DNA from: Bin5 sp965220715
Lineage (GTDB): Bacteria > Chloroflexota > Anaerolineae > Caldilineales > Caldilineaceae
Direction of reading: 5' to 3'
Assembly: GCA_965220715.1 (NCBI GenBank)
Contig: OZ244843.1
Coordinates: forward strand, 4,030,001 to 4,094,000
Length of the DNA stretch: 64,000 bases
The notes beneath the pieces are model-generated. The model did not search any database, was not told the origin of the DNA, and saw only the letters and a program-made list of their open reading frames with translations. Of the stretch, positions 1-8,394 are shown piece after piece. Made by a program: the position numbers and the translations under genes. Position 1 is the first letter of the stretch. Each line of letters begins with the position of its first letter.

Positions 1-5
1 CCCAG

Positions 6-443
6 TTGGAGGAGGGGACCGCCTTGACGCTGGACTTCGGCAAGTTGCAAGACATTGGCAAGGGTGAGGCCGCGGTCATCCCGGTGGCAGTACAGGACTT
101 CGACACGAAGGAAGTTCTCATCGTCGCGTACGCCAACCAGGAGGCGCTGACCTACACGTTGACCCACGGCGTAGCCGCATTTTGGAGCACATCGCGAAAC
201 GAGCTGTGGGTGAAAGGCGCCACCTCCGGCGATACGCTCGAACTGGTCGAGGTGCGCGTCAACTGCGAACAGAACTCCCTGCTCTACCTGGTGCGCCCCC
301 TGGGTGCGGGAGCCTGCCACACCAGGGGTGCAGACGGCAAGGCGCGCGCCAGTTGTTACTATCGACGCGTCGAGAAATGCGCCAATTCAGGCAACGGACC
401 CGGAGAGCGGTCTGCACTCCAGTGGCAGTTGTCAGCTGGATAG
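6..443 (+). CDS. hisI: Phosphoribosyl-AMP cyclohydrolase
   Basis: Cytoplasmic enzyme opening the adenine ring of phosphoribosyl-AMP in histidine biosynthesis. The protein shows the family core in order: an N-terminal VQDFDTKEVLIVAYAN segment, WSTSRNELWVKGATSG in the middle, then VRVNCEQNSLLYLVR and the metal-binding CHT followed by SCYYR. No HisE (phosphoribosyl-ATP pyrophosphatase) domain follows, so this is the monofunctional form. The apparent start is a TTG five bases from the window edge; the true start may lie outside. hisG follows 104 bases downstream on the same strand, which supports the assignment. The last ~20 residues after the conserved core look unconserved. Confidence 0.93.
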   Translation: MEEGTALTLDFGKLQDIGKGEAAVIPVAVQDFDTKEVLIVAYANQEALTYTLTHGVAAFWSTSRNELWVKGATSGDTLELVEVRVNCEQNSLLYLVRPLGAGACHTRGADGKARASCYYRRVEKCANSGNGPGERSALQWQLSAG

Positions 444-547
444 CAGCTGGACAGGAAGATTGTTCAACCCCTGTCGCCAGCCGCCGGGTCACTGTTCTCA
501 GAAATCCTAAACCACTTACACATAGACAACATGGACAGAGGACCTAA

Positions 548-1420
548 ATGAGTCGCTTGATACTCGGAATCCCAAAAGGCAGCCTGCAAGAATCCACCAT
601 TGCCCTGTTCGCCAAGGCCGGTTACCAGGTCTACGTACGGGGTCGTTCTTACGCTCCCTATATCGATGATCCCGAAATCGGCTGTTTGATGTTCCGCGCC
701 CAGGAGATTGCCCGTTACGTGGAGCGGGGGGTGCTCGATGTCGGTCTCACAGGCAAGGACTGGGTAGAGGAAAACGAGGCCGACGTACGGGAGGTCGAAG
801 ACTTGGTATACAGCAAGGCAACCAACCAGTCCTATCGCTGGGTGCTGGCGGTGCCGGACGATTCCGACATTCACCGGCCGCAAGACTTGGAAGGTAAGCG
901 TATCGCCACCGAGCTTGTGCAGGTCACGCGCCGTTACCTGGAACGGCACGGGGTACAAGCCGAAGTGGAGTACTCCTGGGGCGCGACCGAGGTCAAGGCG
1001 CCGCTGCTGGTCGATGCGATCGTGGAGGGCACCGAGACCGGCTCCTCGCTGCGGGCGAATCGGCTGCGCATCGTGGATACGGTAGCCGAATCCACGACGA
1101 AGCTGATCGCCAATCACGACGCGTGGGCCGACCCGTGGAAGCGGCGGAAGATCGAGAACTTGGCGATGCTGCTCAAGGGAGCGCTACAGGCCGGCGCGAA
1201 AGTCGGCCTGAAGATGAACCTGCCCAAGACCTCCCTGGAAGCGATCACGGCGCAGCTACCGGCTCTGCACACGCCCTCGATCACCAGTCAGACCGACCCG
1301 GACTGGATTGCACTGGAAGTGATCATCGACGAGAGGATCGTCCGCGACCTGATCCCCGACCTGAAGCAGGCCGGCGCCACGGGGATTATTGAGTACCCGC
1401 TGAACAAGGTTATATATTGA
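548..1420 (+). CDS. hisG: ATP phosphoribosyltransferase, long form
   Basis: First committed step of histidine biosynthesis: ATP + PRPP to phosphoribosyl-ATP. The 290-residue length, with the IPKGSL start, GLTGKDW segment, the PRPP loop DAIVEGTETGSSLRANRLRIV region around residues 157-177, and a C-terminal ~75-residue domain (from KVGLKMN), identify the long homohexameric form carrying the regulatory HisG_C domain, so it should not need HisZ. ATG start at 548. It lies directly downstream of hisI; the following ATPase gene begins 61 bases later after a clear ribosome binding site and is probably a separate functional unit. Confidence 0.95.
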   Translation: MSRLILGIPKGSLQESTIALFAKAGYQVYVRGRSYAPYIDDPEIGCLMFRAQEIARYVERGVLDVGLTGKDWVEENEADVREVEDLVYSKATNQSYRWVLAVPDDSDIHRPQDLEGKRIATELVQVTRRYLERHGVQAEVEYSWGATEVKAPLLVDAIVEGTETGSSLRANRLRIVDTVAESTTKLIANHDAWADPWKRRKIENLAMLLKGALQAGAKVGLKMNLPKTSLEAITAQLPALHTPSITSQTDPDWIALEVIIDERIVRDLIPDLKQAGATGIIEYPLNKVIY

Positions 1421-1481
1421 GAGTTGGATGCAGAGTGTCTTCCCTGACGAAGTTGGGGGAGACCTGTAAAGGAGGATGCCG

Positions 1482-2525
1482 ATGCTTGAAGAACTTAGTA
1501 TACGGAACTATCGCATCTTCAAAGAACTCAAAATGGACCAGTTGCGCCGCATCAATCTGATCGCCGGCAGCAACAACTCTGGCAAGACAAGCCTGCTCGA
1601 GGCAATCTTTCTGCTGGCAAGTGGGAGAGCGGAGATGGCCGTCAATGGTCATGTTGTACGTGTCGACCTGGAGCCAGGCTCCAGAGAGGTGGGTGACAAT
1701 TTCTGGAAGCCATTCTTCACCGACTTGGACATGAGGAGATCCATCGAGATTGAGGCGTTTCATTCATCCCACGGTCGACTGGCACTTAAAATCACTTCAG
1801 GACGACAGGAGGTCTCGGAAATACTTGTAGAGGCTACTGACGGGTATTCTGCGACCAACCTGCCTGACGAACATACGCTCTTTTTCGAGTATGATTCCCC
1901 GTCTGGCGACACCATCACGAGTCACATACAGGAGATTGGAACGAAGATCCAGGGAGAACAACCTGATATTGATATTCCCTTTAGGACGGCGATTGTTCTA
2001 TCGCGTATCCCAAATATCAAAGAAGATGCCAGACGTTTGGCAAACTTGAGAAGACAGAAACGCGAACGTCTACTCTTGGAAGCGCTAAAGGTCATCGAGC
2101 CAAAACTGCAAAGCATCGAGGAGAATTCCGCAAGTGGAGCGCCGATGATCTGGGGCGACATTGGCCTATTTGAGCTGGTTCCCTTGGCAGTAATGGGCGA
2201 GGGCATGAGTCGCCTTGCCAGGCTGGTTCTTGCTATTTCCGCCGTTGAAGATGGTGTATTTCTTGTGGATGAAATCGAAAATGGTATTCACCACTCTGTG
2301 CTGCCAAGGGTCTGGAGTGCAATTGATTCAGTGGCCAAACAGTTCAACACACAGATAATTGCAACCACACACAGTCTTGAATGCGTCAGGGCAGCGCACA
2401 AAGCCCTTGTCGAAGACGACTTCCGTCTGCACAGACTTGAGGCCAACGAAGTCGGGAACCGCTGCGTCACATATGATCCCGAAACGATTGCTGCCGCGCT
2501 GGACTTCAACCTCGAGGTTCGGTAA
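1482..2525 (+). CDS. AAA family ATPase, OLD/RecF-like (partner of a TOPRIM-like protein)
   Basis: ABC/SMC-type ATPase of the OLD/AAA15 kind. Walker A is GSNNSGKTS at about residues 29-37, the Walker B/D-loop segment VFLVDEIENGIHH at about 260-272, and a H-loop TTHSLEC near 295. Two in-frame ATGs exist (1476 and 1482); the second is chosen because AAAGGAGG (1468-1475) abuts the first and sits 6 bases before the second. The next gene starts 2 bases after the stop and encodes a TOPRIM-like protein, so the pair resembles an OLD nuclease split into ATPase and nuclease subunits. Such pairs are often anti-phage modules, but the role here is inferred from domain composition only. Confidence 0.85.
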   Translation: MLEELSIRNYRIFKELKMDQLRRINLIAGSNNSGKTSLLEAIFLLASGRAEMAVNGHVVRVDLEPGSREVGDNFWKPFFTDLDMRRSIEIEAFHSSHGRLALKITSGRQEVSEILVEATDGYSATNLPDEHTLFFEYDSPSGDTITSHIQEIGTKIQGEQPDIDIPFRTAIVLSRIPNIKEDARRLANLRRQKRERLLLEALKVIEPKLQSIEENSASGAPMIWGDIGLFELVPLAVMGEGMSRLARLVLAISAVEDGVFLVDEIENGIHHSVLPRVWSAIDSVAKQFNTQIIATTHSLECVRAAHKALVEDDFRLHRLEANEVGNRCVTYDPETIAAALDFNLEVR

Positions 2526-2527
2526 AC

Positions 2528-3142
2528 GTGAACGAACAGGAAAGAATTGCGTCAAGGATTCAGTTGTTGGTCGAGGGCAACGATCAAAGGAATTTCTTCA
2601 GGGCATTTGTTAGACATCTCGCAATCGAGGATGCACAGATCTGGAATTACGGCGGAGTCAATGACCTAGGTCGTTTCTTACGCGCATTTGTAAGTGAGCC
2701 GGGATTCCAAGAATCTGTTCAAATCGTCGGCATCGTTCGTGACGCGGAAGACTCTGCCGCCAGCGCGTTTCAAAGTGTCCAGTCTTCGCTTACGGGAGCC
2801 GGCTTGACTTTGCCAAGGCGCCCGGAAGCACCCAGCGACGGCAAACCATCGGTAAACGTGCTGATTCTTCCCGGTCGCGGTGAGTCAGGAATGCTTGAGA
2901 CTCTACTGTGCGAGACTTTCGCGGGTTCACCGGAAAACGATTGCATCAGTAGCTTTTTTGATTGCCTCGACGAAAACGGAGTTGGAGAGATAAGACGACC
3001 TCACAAAGCCCGCGCTTGGGTGTACTTGACAACGAGGCCTGACCCGCACCACTCTGTGGGATACGCGACGACAAAAGGCTACTGGGGAGACCTTGATCAG
3101 CCGGTTTTCGAGGGTGTTCGCGATTTCCTGAGATCACTTTGA
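2528..3142 (+). CDS. TOPRIM-like protein (DUF3226-type), partner of the upstream ATPase
   Basis: 204-residue protein starting with GTG 2 bases after the ATPase stop. LLVEGNDQRNFF (Glu at residue 16) matches the first acidic motif of a TOPRIM-like fold, and GIVRDAEDSA (residues 69-78) supplies the DxxD-like second motif. A third conserved stretch, LPGRGESGMLETLL near residues 117-131, is typical of DUF3226 proteins. These families sit beside AAA ATPases and are thought to be the nuclease half of split OLD-type systems. No other catalytic domain is visible. The assignment of nuclease activity is an inference; the metal-binding acidic residues are present. Confidence 0.72.
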   Translation: MNEQERIASRIQLLVEGNDQRNFFRAFVRHLAIEDAQIWNYGGVNDLGRFLRAFVSEPGFQESVQIVGIVRDAEDSAASAFQSVQSSLTGAGLTLPRRPEAPSDGKPSVNVLILPGRGESGMLETLLCETFAGSPENDCISSFFDCLDENGVGEIRRPHKARAWVYLTTRPDPHHSVGYATTKGYWGDLDQPVFEGVRDFLRSL

Positions 3143-3193
3143 CTTTGAGACACAGCAGGGCGAGAAGAGCCGACTATCCAAAGGAACCAATTG

Positions 3194-3970
3194 ATGCCAA
3201 TCAAACAATCAGTCTGCATCCCAATCCTTCCGCAGGACACCATGCCCCAGAACCAACTTCTTGCCGAAATTGCAGCGATCGGCTACCCGGCGATTGAGAT
3301 TTGGGGGCGTGGCGACGATTTCGCCAACCTGTGTGAGGCGGCCGCCGGCTTCGGTCTGCGGGTGGTCAGCATGGGCGGACACGGAACGGGCGTGGACGGC
3401 CTTAACAATCCAGCCAACCACGACCGCATCGAGGCCGAGCTTCACGAGTCGATCGACGTTGCCGCCGCGCGCGGCCTGGCCGGGCTGATCTGTTTCAGCG
3501 GCAACCGCATCGCCGGCATGGACGAGGACGATGCCATTGCCAACACGGCCGCCGGTCTGCGGCGCGCAGCCCCCTATGCCGAGGCCAAAGGCATTACTCT
3601 GAACTTGGAGTTGCTTAATTCCAAGGTCGACCATCCCGGCTATCAGTGCGATCATACTGCCTGGGGGCTGGCCGTTCTGGAGCAAGTGAACAGTCCCAGC
3701 GTGAGACTCCTCTATGACATCTACCATATGCAGATCATGGAAGGCGATGTGATTCGCACGATGACGGCAAATCTGGACGCCATCGGCCACATCCATACGG
3801 CCGGCAACCCGGGCCGGAACGAACTGGATGACCGCCAAGAGTTGAACTATCGCGGAATCTGCCGGGCGCTCAGCGATGCTGGATATGACGGCTACGTGGG
3901 CCACGAATTTCGGCCGCGGGGCGATGTCATCGAGTCTCTGCGCCAAGCGTACGAACTGTGTAACGTCTGA
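3194..3970 (+). CDS. Hydroxypyruvate isomerase-like TIM-barrel protein
   Basis: Xylose-isomerase-like TIM barrel of the Hyi/sugar-phosphate isomerase-epimerase superfamily. Seen are LNLELLNSKVDHPGYQC (metal-ligand Glu), LLYDIYHMQ (Asp and His), GHIHTAGNPGRNE, and a closing GHEFRP (Glu), the usual divalent-metal set of hydroxypyruvate isomerase. The start is ATG 3194, preceded by AAAGGAA; a TTG at 3191 also lies in frame. Substrate cannot be fixed from sequence: hydroxypyruvate/tartronate semialdehyde or another small keto-sugar are possible. It precedes a sulfatase by 89 bases on the same strand, which fits breakdown of a modified sugar or similar compound. Confidence 0.82.
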   Translation: MPIKQSVCIPILPQDTMPQNQLLAEIAAIGYPAIEIWGRGDDFANLCEAAAGFGLRVVSMGGHGTGVDGLNNPANHDRIEAELHESIDVAAARGLAGLICFSGNRIAGMDEDDAIANTAAGLRRAAPYAEAKGITLNLELLNSKVDHPGYQCDHTAWGLAVLEQVNSPSVRLLYDIYHMQIMEGDVIRTMTANLDAIGHIHTAGNPGRNELDDRQELNYRGICRALSDAGYDGYVGHEFRPRGDVIESLRQAYELCNV

Positions 3971-4059
3971 TAGCCGGGGCCGGTCTGATCCATCTGCTGC
4001 TGGATGGCAGCAGACACGCCAAACGGACTTTTCTTATTGCCGCCTGCCAAGGAGCCGAC

Positions 4060-5484
4060 ATGCCCCGTCAACCCCATGTAATCTACATCCTGTCCGACGA
4101 GCATTATGGCGGTGCAACGAGCCATATGGGCGACGCCAATGTGCGCACGCCCAATATCGACCGCCTGGCCGCCGAAGGGATCAGCTTCGACCGCGCCTAC
4201 GCCAACTGCCCGATCTGCACGCCTTCGCGGGGAACGATTTTTTCGGGACGGCATGCGCATTCGGGGCCGGTACAGTATTTCTTCGATGTGTTCAAGGCAA
4301 GCTCGCCCAGCACCGCGACGGCTCTGCGGGCTGCCGGCTACCATACGGCCTATTTCGGCAAGTGGCACTGCGGCGTCGTTCACGACCAGGAGCCTCCTCT
4401 CGTGCGCGCGGAAAGGGAGGAGTACACGCGCTGGCCGCATCGCACGCCGGAATATCATCGGGCCGGTTTTCAGGACTGGTACGGCTTCGAGATCAACAAT
4501 GCCCCATTCAAGGGCTTTTACTATCACGAAGACGAGGCCAATCCGCGCAAGATGGATGGCTATCAAACCGACTTCCTCACCGACCTGGCCATCGACTATC
4601 TGCAGTCCTACGATGGCGACGAGCCGCTATTTCTCGTTCTGAGCGTGGAGCCCCCCCACTTCCCTCTAGAAGCTCCGGACGCGTTTGAGCGATTCGACCC
4701 GGCCGCGCTGGAGACTCCGCCCAGCTTCGCCGACTCGCCTGAGATGCGCACGCAGTTGGCCACCTACTACGCCATGGTTGAAAACCTGGACTGGAATATC
4801 GGCCGCCTGCGCGACGCGCTGGACGGCCTGCCGGAGTTCGAGAGCAACCGGCTGACGGTCTATTTTTCCGACCATGGTGACTATATGGGCACGCACGGGG
4901 CCATAAACCGTAAGGAGAATCCTCACGAAAACTCGGTGCGCATCCCCGCGGTCTTCCACTGGCCGGAGCAGATACCGGCACAGGGGCGGCGGGATGGTCT
5001 GCTGTTCAGCCTTGTCGATCTTTACCCGACTACCCTGGGGCTGCTGGGGCTGGAGGTGCCGGTCCACTGCCAAGGGCTTGACTTCAGCGACGCGTTGCGG
5101 GGGCAGCAGGACTTCGTCGGACCGGAAGCTGTACTGATTGAAATGTCAGGCAATCCCCGCTGGACCCTGGATTTTCTCGACTGGCGCGGGCTGGTCACTT
5201 CTCGCTGGAAGTACGCCTTCTACGAGACTGGGCACCAACTGCTCTATGACCTGGAAAACGATCCCTTTGAAATGAACAATCTGGCTGATACCGACACGCG
5301 CACCTGTGCGGAGATGCGTACCAAGCTGCTGGAGCTCCTGGCCGGCAGCCGCGAACCCTATTTTGATGTACTGATCGAACATGGGGCGCCCGTGGAAGGG
5401 CCGGCGCTGGACGTGGGCAAATCCTACACCAAGGGCAAACTGGCGCCGGTCTGGCCGGACCTGGTGCGCAGTTACGATCAGTGA
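4060..5484 (+). CDS. Type I sulfatase (Cys-type, formylglycine-dependent)
   Basis: Alkaline-phosphatase-superfamily sulfatase of 474 residues. The CTPSR signature at residues 53-57 marks the Cys that a formylglycine-generating enzyme would oxidise; SDEH at 12-15 supplies the N-terminal metal ligand, and YFSDHGDYMG (about 269-278) the second Asp-His pair. No signal peptide is visible, so it is probably cytoplasmic. No formylglycine-generating enzyme is encoded in this window. The substrate is not readable; the SDEH form occurs in choline-sulfatase-like and polysaccharide sulfatases alike. Its stop overlaps the start of the following nucleotidyltransferase gene by 4 bases. Confidence 0.92.
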   Translation: MPRQPHVIYILSDEHYGGATSHMGDANVRTPNIDRLAAEGISFDRAYANCPICTPSRGTIFSGRHAHSGPVQYFFDVFKASSPSTATALRAAGYHTAYFGKWHCGVVHDQEPPLVRAEREEYTRWPHRTPEYHRAGFQDWYGFEINNAPFKGFYYHEDEANPRKMDGYQTDFLTDLAIDYLQSYDGDEPLFLVLSVEPPHFPLEAPDAFERFDPAALETPPSFADSPEMRTQLATYYAMVENLDWNIGRLRDALDGLPEFESNRLTVYFSDHGDYMGTHGAINRKENPHENSVRIPAVFHWPEQIPAQGRRDGLLFSLVDLYPTTLGLLGLEVPVHCQGLDFSDALRGQQDFVGPEAVLIEMSGNPRWTLDFLDWRGLVTSRWKYAFYETGHQLLYDLENDPFEMNNLADTDTRTCAEMRTKLLELLAGSREPYFDVLIEHGAPVEGPALDVGKSYTKGKLAPVWPDLVRSYDQ

Positions 5485-6386
5485 CCGACGCCTTGAAGGG
5501 CCTCCCGCCTGGACTCTCTGCCTGTATAGTGGAGTGGAAGACCGGCGCAACCGTAGCATTCGCTCTTCTAGGAAGCTACGCCCGGGGCGACGCGGGGCCG
5601 TTCAGCGACGTGGACGTCGTACGCTTCGTGAGTGACGACAAGCACGAAGCCGAACCCCGGAGCTTTCTGATTGGCGTCGAAGAGGGCAAGCGTGCAGGTG
5701 AGTGCCGCGCTCCTGCTCGGAGCTTCCCCCATCAATGGTTAGTTGTACGCAGCACGATAACGCCCAACCAGGTTGAAAGCTGGTTTTTGGACCCAGGCCA
5801 GGCGGTCGGCGTCATCGATGGTCTTCGCCGCGGTAGAGCTCTATGGGATCCGGACGACGTATTCGCATCGATCCAGCAGCGAGCGCGCCGGTTTGAATGG
5901 ACGCAGACGCTTCAGGAGAAGGCCGACCTACTGGCGGGCAAAGAGCTGGTCGGTTGGATCGAAGAAGCCCACAAAGGGTTGGAGGGCCTGAGACGCAATG
6001 ACACAGGACGCCTGCTGAATGCCCGCTTCGGACTTTCCTGGGGCTTGTCCTGGGTGATGCGCGTACATGGGGGAGTTCTCACTACCAGCGACAATACGTT
6101 TTACGACGATGTAATCAACTCTGTCGGCCCTGAGAGCAGATGGGCTTGGCTCCTGCGCCGTGCTTTTGGCGCACCGAATGAGAGTGACGGCGCCTTATTT
6201 TCACTACGCGAAGAGGTGCTAGCTGGCCTGTGGCTCTACTGCGAAACGTTCGAGCTTCTCAAGGAGGCTCTTCCTCGAAAGGATTACCCGCTCATTTCGG
6301 CCACGGTTCGACTTATTCAAGCCGAACTTGATGGCAATGCGAAAGTCGGTAGGGTAGACTCATATAACCTGCTTTTCCCTGGATGA
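5481..6386 (+). CDS. Nucleotidyltransferase-domain protein
   Basis: 301-residue protein starting at GTG 5481 inside the sulfatase stop (GTGA overlap). The N-terminal pol-beta-type nucleotidyltransferase motif is intact: GSYARG at 31-36 followed by SDVDVV (Asp 43 and Asp 45). The C-terminal ~180 residues are mostly helical with no recognised motif, as in aminoglycoside-nucleotidyltransferase-like or MNT-type proteins. The 4-base overlap implies coupled translation with the sulfatase but no functional link is obvious. It could modify a small molecule or a protein; I do not assign a substrate. Confidence 0.72.
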   Translation: MTDALKGLPPGLSACIVEWKTGATVAFALLGSYARGDAGPFSDVDVVRFVSDDKHEAEPRSFLIGVEEGKRAGECRAPARSFPHQWLVVRSTITPNQVESWFLDPGQAVGVIDGLRRGRALWDPDDVFASIQQRARRFEWTQTLQEKADLLAGKELVGWIEEAHKGLEGLRRNDTGRLLNARFGLSWGLSWVMRVHGGVLTTSDNTFYDDVINSVGPESRWAWLLRRAFGAPNESDGALFSLREEVLAGLWLYCETFELLKEALPRKDYPLISATVRLIQAELDGNAKVGRVDSYNLLFPG

Positions 6387-6634
6387 CTCCAGCGACCAAG
6401 GTTGCGTCTTTCGCCCAACTTTCGGTACACTGTGCGGGAAGAAGGTATCCGGACAGGCTACGCCACCAAAATATTGTTGAGGGGCACTTTTCGCCAATCC
6501 ATTAATCGATGTAGGCGGTGGCGGTTGTAGCTGCGGCCCAAGCTCAAACCTCCGATCTAGCGGCCACAGTAGATATAGAGTTTGCGTTCCAATAACGGAT
6601 GGACCCCAAGCACAAACTTAAAGGAGATGACCCC
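6387..6634. other. Intergenic leader of the dioxygenase/GMC cluster
   Basis: About 250 bases without a supported gene. An in-frame ATG at 6599 could extend the next gene by 12 codons, but the ribosome binding site AAAGGAG at 6620-6626 lies 8 bases before the ATG at 6635, so this stretch is read as the promoter and leader region. I saw no clear sigma-70 promoter or hairpin. Confidence 0.45.
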
Positions 6635-7423
6635 ATGCTGACTCAGCAACAGATCAACTTCTATCACGAGCACGGCTACCTGCGCATTCCCGAGGTGTTC
6701 ACGGCGGAAGAGACTCAGGAACTTTCGAACGAGATGGACCGCCTTGTCGAAGATTGGGCGTTCACCAGCCCCGGCTGGACCGGCCCCTGGCGTCTGGCGT
6801 ATATGGACCCCGATACGGAAAAGAAGGCTAAATTGACGGCGATGCACGACCTGCACTTCTATTCGGTGGCCTGGATGCGGGCCGCGACCAATCCGGGGCT
6901 TGCCGAAGCTCTCAGCCAACTGCTGGGCAGCAGCGTTGAGTTGCACCACACCACCCTGCACATCAAGCCGCCTCAGACCGGACAACCGTTCCCGATGCAT
7001 CAGGACAACCCGTTTTACGGACATCAGGACGGCCGCTTCATCGATGTGCTGGTCCACCTGGATGACACCCGCCACGAGAACGGCGAAATCCGCTTCCTGG
7101 ATGGATCACATAAGATGGGCCACCTTGAACACATCAAAGAAACCGAAGACGGTCCTTGTTCGCCCCATCTGCCCACAGATCAGTTCCACCTGGAAGATAC
7201 GGTGGCGGTTCCTGCCAAGGCGGGCGATGTTGTGCTATTTTGTCTTGACACGGTCCACGGGTCGTACATCAACCAGACGAAGAAGCCCCGCCGCCTGGTA
7301 CGCATGGGATACCGGGACCCTCTGAATCGCCAGGAGTACGGCCAGAGTATGGGGCGGCCGGGCGTGATGGTCAGCGGATACCGCGAGCGACAAGAGGGCG
7401 ACGAGCTCTTGCCCATAGCCTGA
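6635..7423 (+). CDS. Phytanoyl-CoA dioxygenase family protein, copy 1 (diverged)
   Basis: Fe(II)/2-oxoglutarate-dependent oxygenase of the PhyH family, 262 residues. The iron triad is visible: HQD at 122-124 and His 208 in TVHGSYINQT; the 2-oxoglutarate-binding Arg is in the following PRRLVRMGYRDP. The start at 6635 is set by AAAGGAG and by the identical MLTQQQI beginning of the two sister copies. It is clearly related to the copies at 7559 and 11795 but more diverged, so it is the oldest duplicate. No fatty-acyl-CoA substrate should be assumed: bacterial members hydroxylate many small molecules. It precedes a GMC oxidoreductase cluster, suggesting hydroxylation then oxidation of one substrate. 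Confidence 0.88.
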   Translation: MLTQQQINFYHEHGYLRIPEVFTAEETQELSNEMDRLVEDWAFTSPGWTGPWRLAYMDPDTEKKAKLTAMHDLHFYSVAWMRAATNPGLAEALSQLLGSSVELHHTTLHIKPPQTGQPFPMHQDNPFYGHQDGRFIDVLVHLDDTRHENGEIRFLDGSHKMGHLEHIKETEDGPCSPHLPTDQFHLEDTVAVPAKAGDVVLFCLDTVHGSYINQTKKPRRLVRMGYRDPLNRQEYGQSMGRPGVMVSGYRERQEGDELLPIA

Positions 7424-7558
7424 GACAAGGCAGAATCAATATGCCCCTGCCTCAGAATGGGCGCGCCGCGCTGTCACCAGGAATTGAATCGACACAAATA
7501 CGTGGCCCCACTGCGACCGATGGCGTTGCGTTTCATTGCAAGAAAGGGAGATGACCCA

Positions 7559-8359
7559 ATGCTCACGCAGCAGCAGATCAGCTTCTATCACGAACATGGC
7601 TTCTTGCGCATCCCGCGAGTGTTTACGCCTGAGCAGACCCAGGAACTTTCGGACGAGTTGGACCGGCTCGTAGAGGACTGGGCCTTCACCAACCCAGGCT
7701 GGACAGGCCCTTGGCGACAGGCCTACATGGACCCGGAAACAGAAAAGAAGGCAAAATTGACGGCGATGCAAGACCTGCACTATTACTCGGTTGCCTGGAT
7801 GCGAGCCGCCACCAATCCCAGGCTCGCCGTGGCCCTCAGCGATCTGTTGGGCCCCAATGTGGAATTGCATCATACTACTTTGCACATCAAGCCGCCGCAG
7901 ACTGGTCAACCCTTCCCAATGCATCAGGACAACCCGTTTTACCCCCACCAGGACGGACGCTTCATTGATGTGCTGGTCCACCTTGACGATACCTACCACG
8001 AAAATGGGGAAATCCGATTCCTCGATGGCTCGCACAAAATGGGCCACCTGGACCATATCCTTGAGACCGAAGACGGCCCGTGTTCACCCCATCTGCCCAC
8101 CAATAATTTTCACCTCGAAGATACGGTAGCGGTTCCGGCAAAGGCTGGCGATGTCGTTGTTTTCTGCATTGATACGGTCCATGGCTCCTACATTAACCAG
8201 ACAAAGGATCCCCGCCGGCTGGTGCGCATGGGCTACCGCGACCCGCAGAATCGCGAGGTAGCCGGGCAAAGGGTAGATCGGGGCGGCATGATCGTCAGCG
8301 GCTATCGCGAGCGCAACGAGGGCGATGAGTTGCTGCCGACGAAGCCTGCCAATGCGTAA
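7559..8359 (+). CDS. Phytanoyl-CoA dioxygenase family protein, copy 2
   Basis: 266-residue paralogue with the same motifs as its neighbours (HQD at 122-124, His 208). The ATG at 7559 follows AAAGGGAG at 7543-7550. An upstream in-frame ATG at 7457 is rejected because homology to copy 3 begins only about 40 bases before the MLTQQQI start. Copy 2 and copy 3 are nearly identical over long stretches, including a block encoding the whole region from YHENGEIRFLDGSHKMG to the C-terminus, so the duplication is recent or kept uniform by gene conversion. The GMC oxidoreductase gene follows 35 bases downstream. Confidence 0.88.
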   Translation: MLTQQQISFYHEHGFLRIPRVFTPEQTQELSDELDRLVEDWAFTNPGWTGPWRQAYMDPETEKKAKLTAMQDLHYYSVAWMRAATNPRLAVALSDLLGPNVELHHTTLHIKPPQTGQPFPMHQDNPFYPHQDGRFIDVLVHLDDTYHENGEIRFLDGSHKMGHLDHILETEDGPCSPHLPTNNFHLEDTVAVPAKAGDVVVFCIDTVHGSYINQTKDPRRLVRMGYRDPQNREVAGQRVDRGGMIVSGYRERNEGDELLPTKPANA

Positions 8360-8394
8360 TCCGTGGGGCCTGCAATCCGGGGAGTGGTTGCCGC

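Noticed and set aside
3209..3946. Long open frame on the minus strand, 245 codons
   Set aside because: It is entirely antisense to the Hyi-like gene, which has clear metal-ligand motifs; the frame is a by-product of GC-rich codon use.
7457..7558. Longer N-terminus for dioxygenase copy 2
   Set aside because: Homology with copy 3 covers only the last ~40 bases of this leader, and AAAGGGAG sets the start at 7559.
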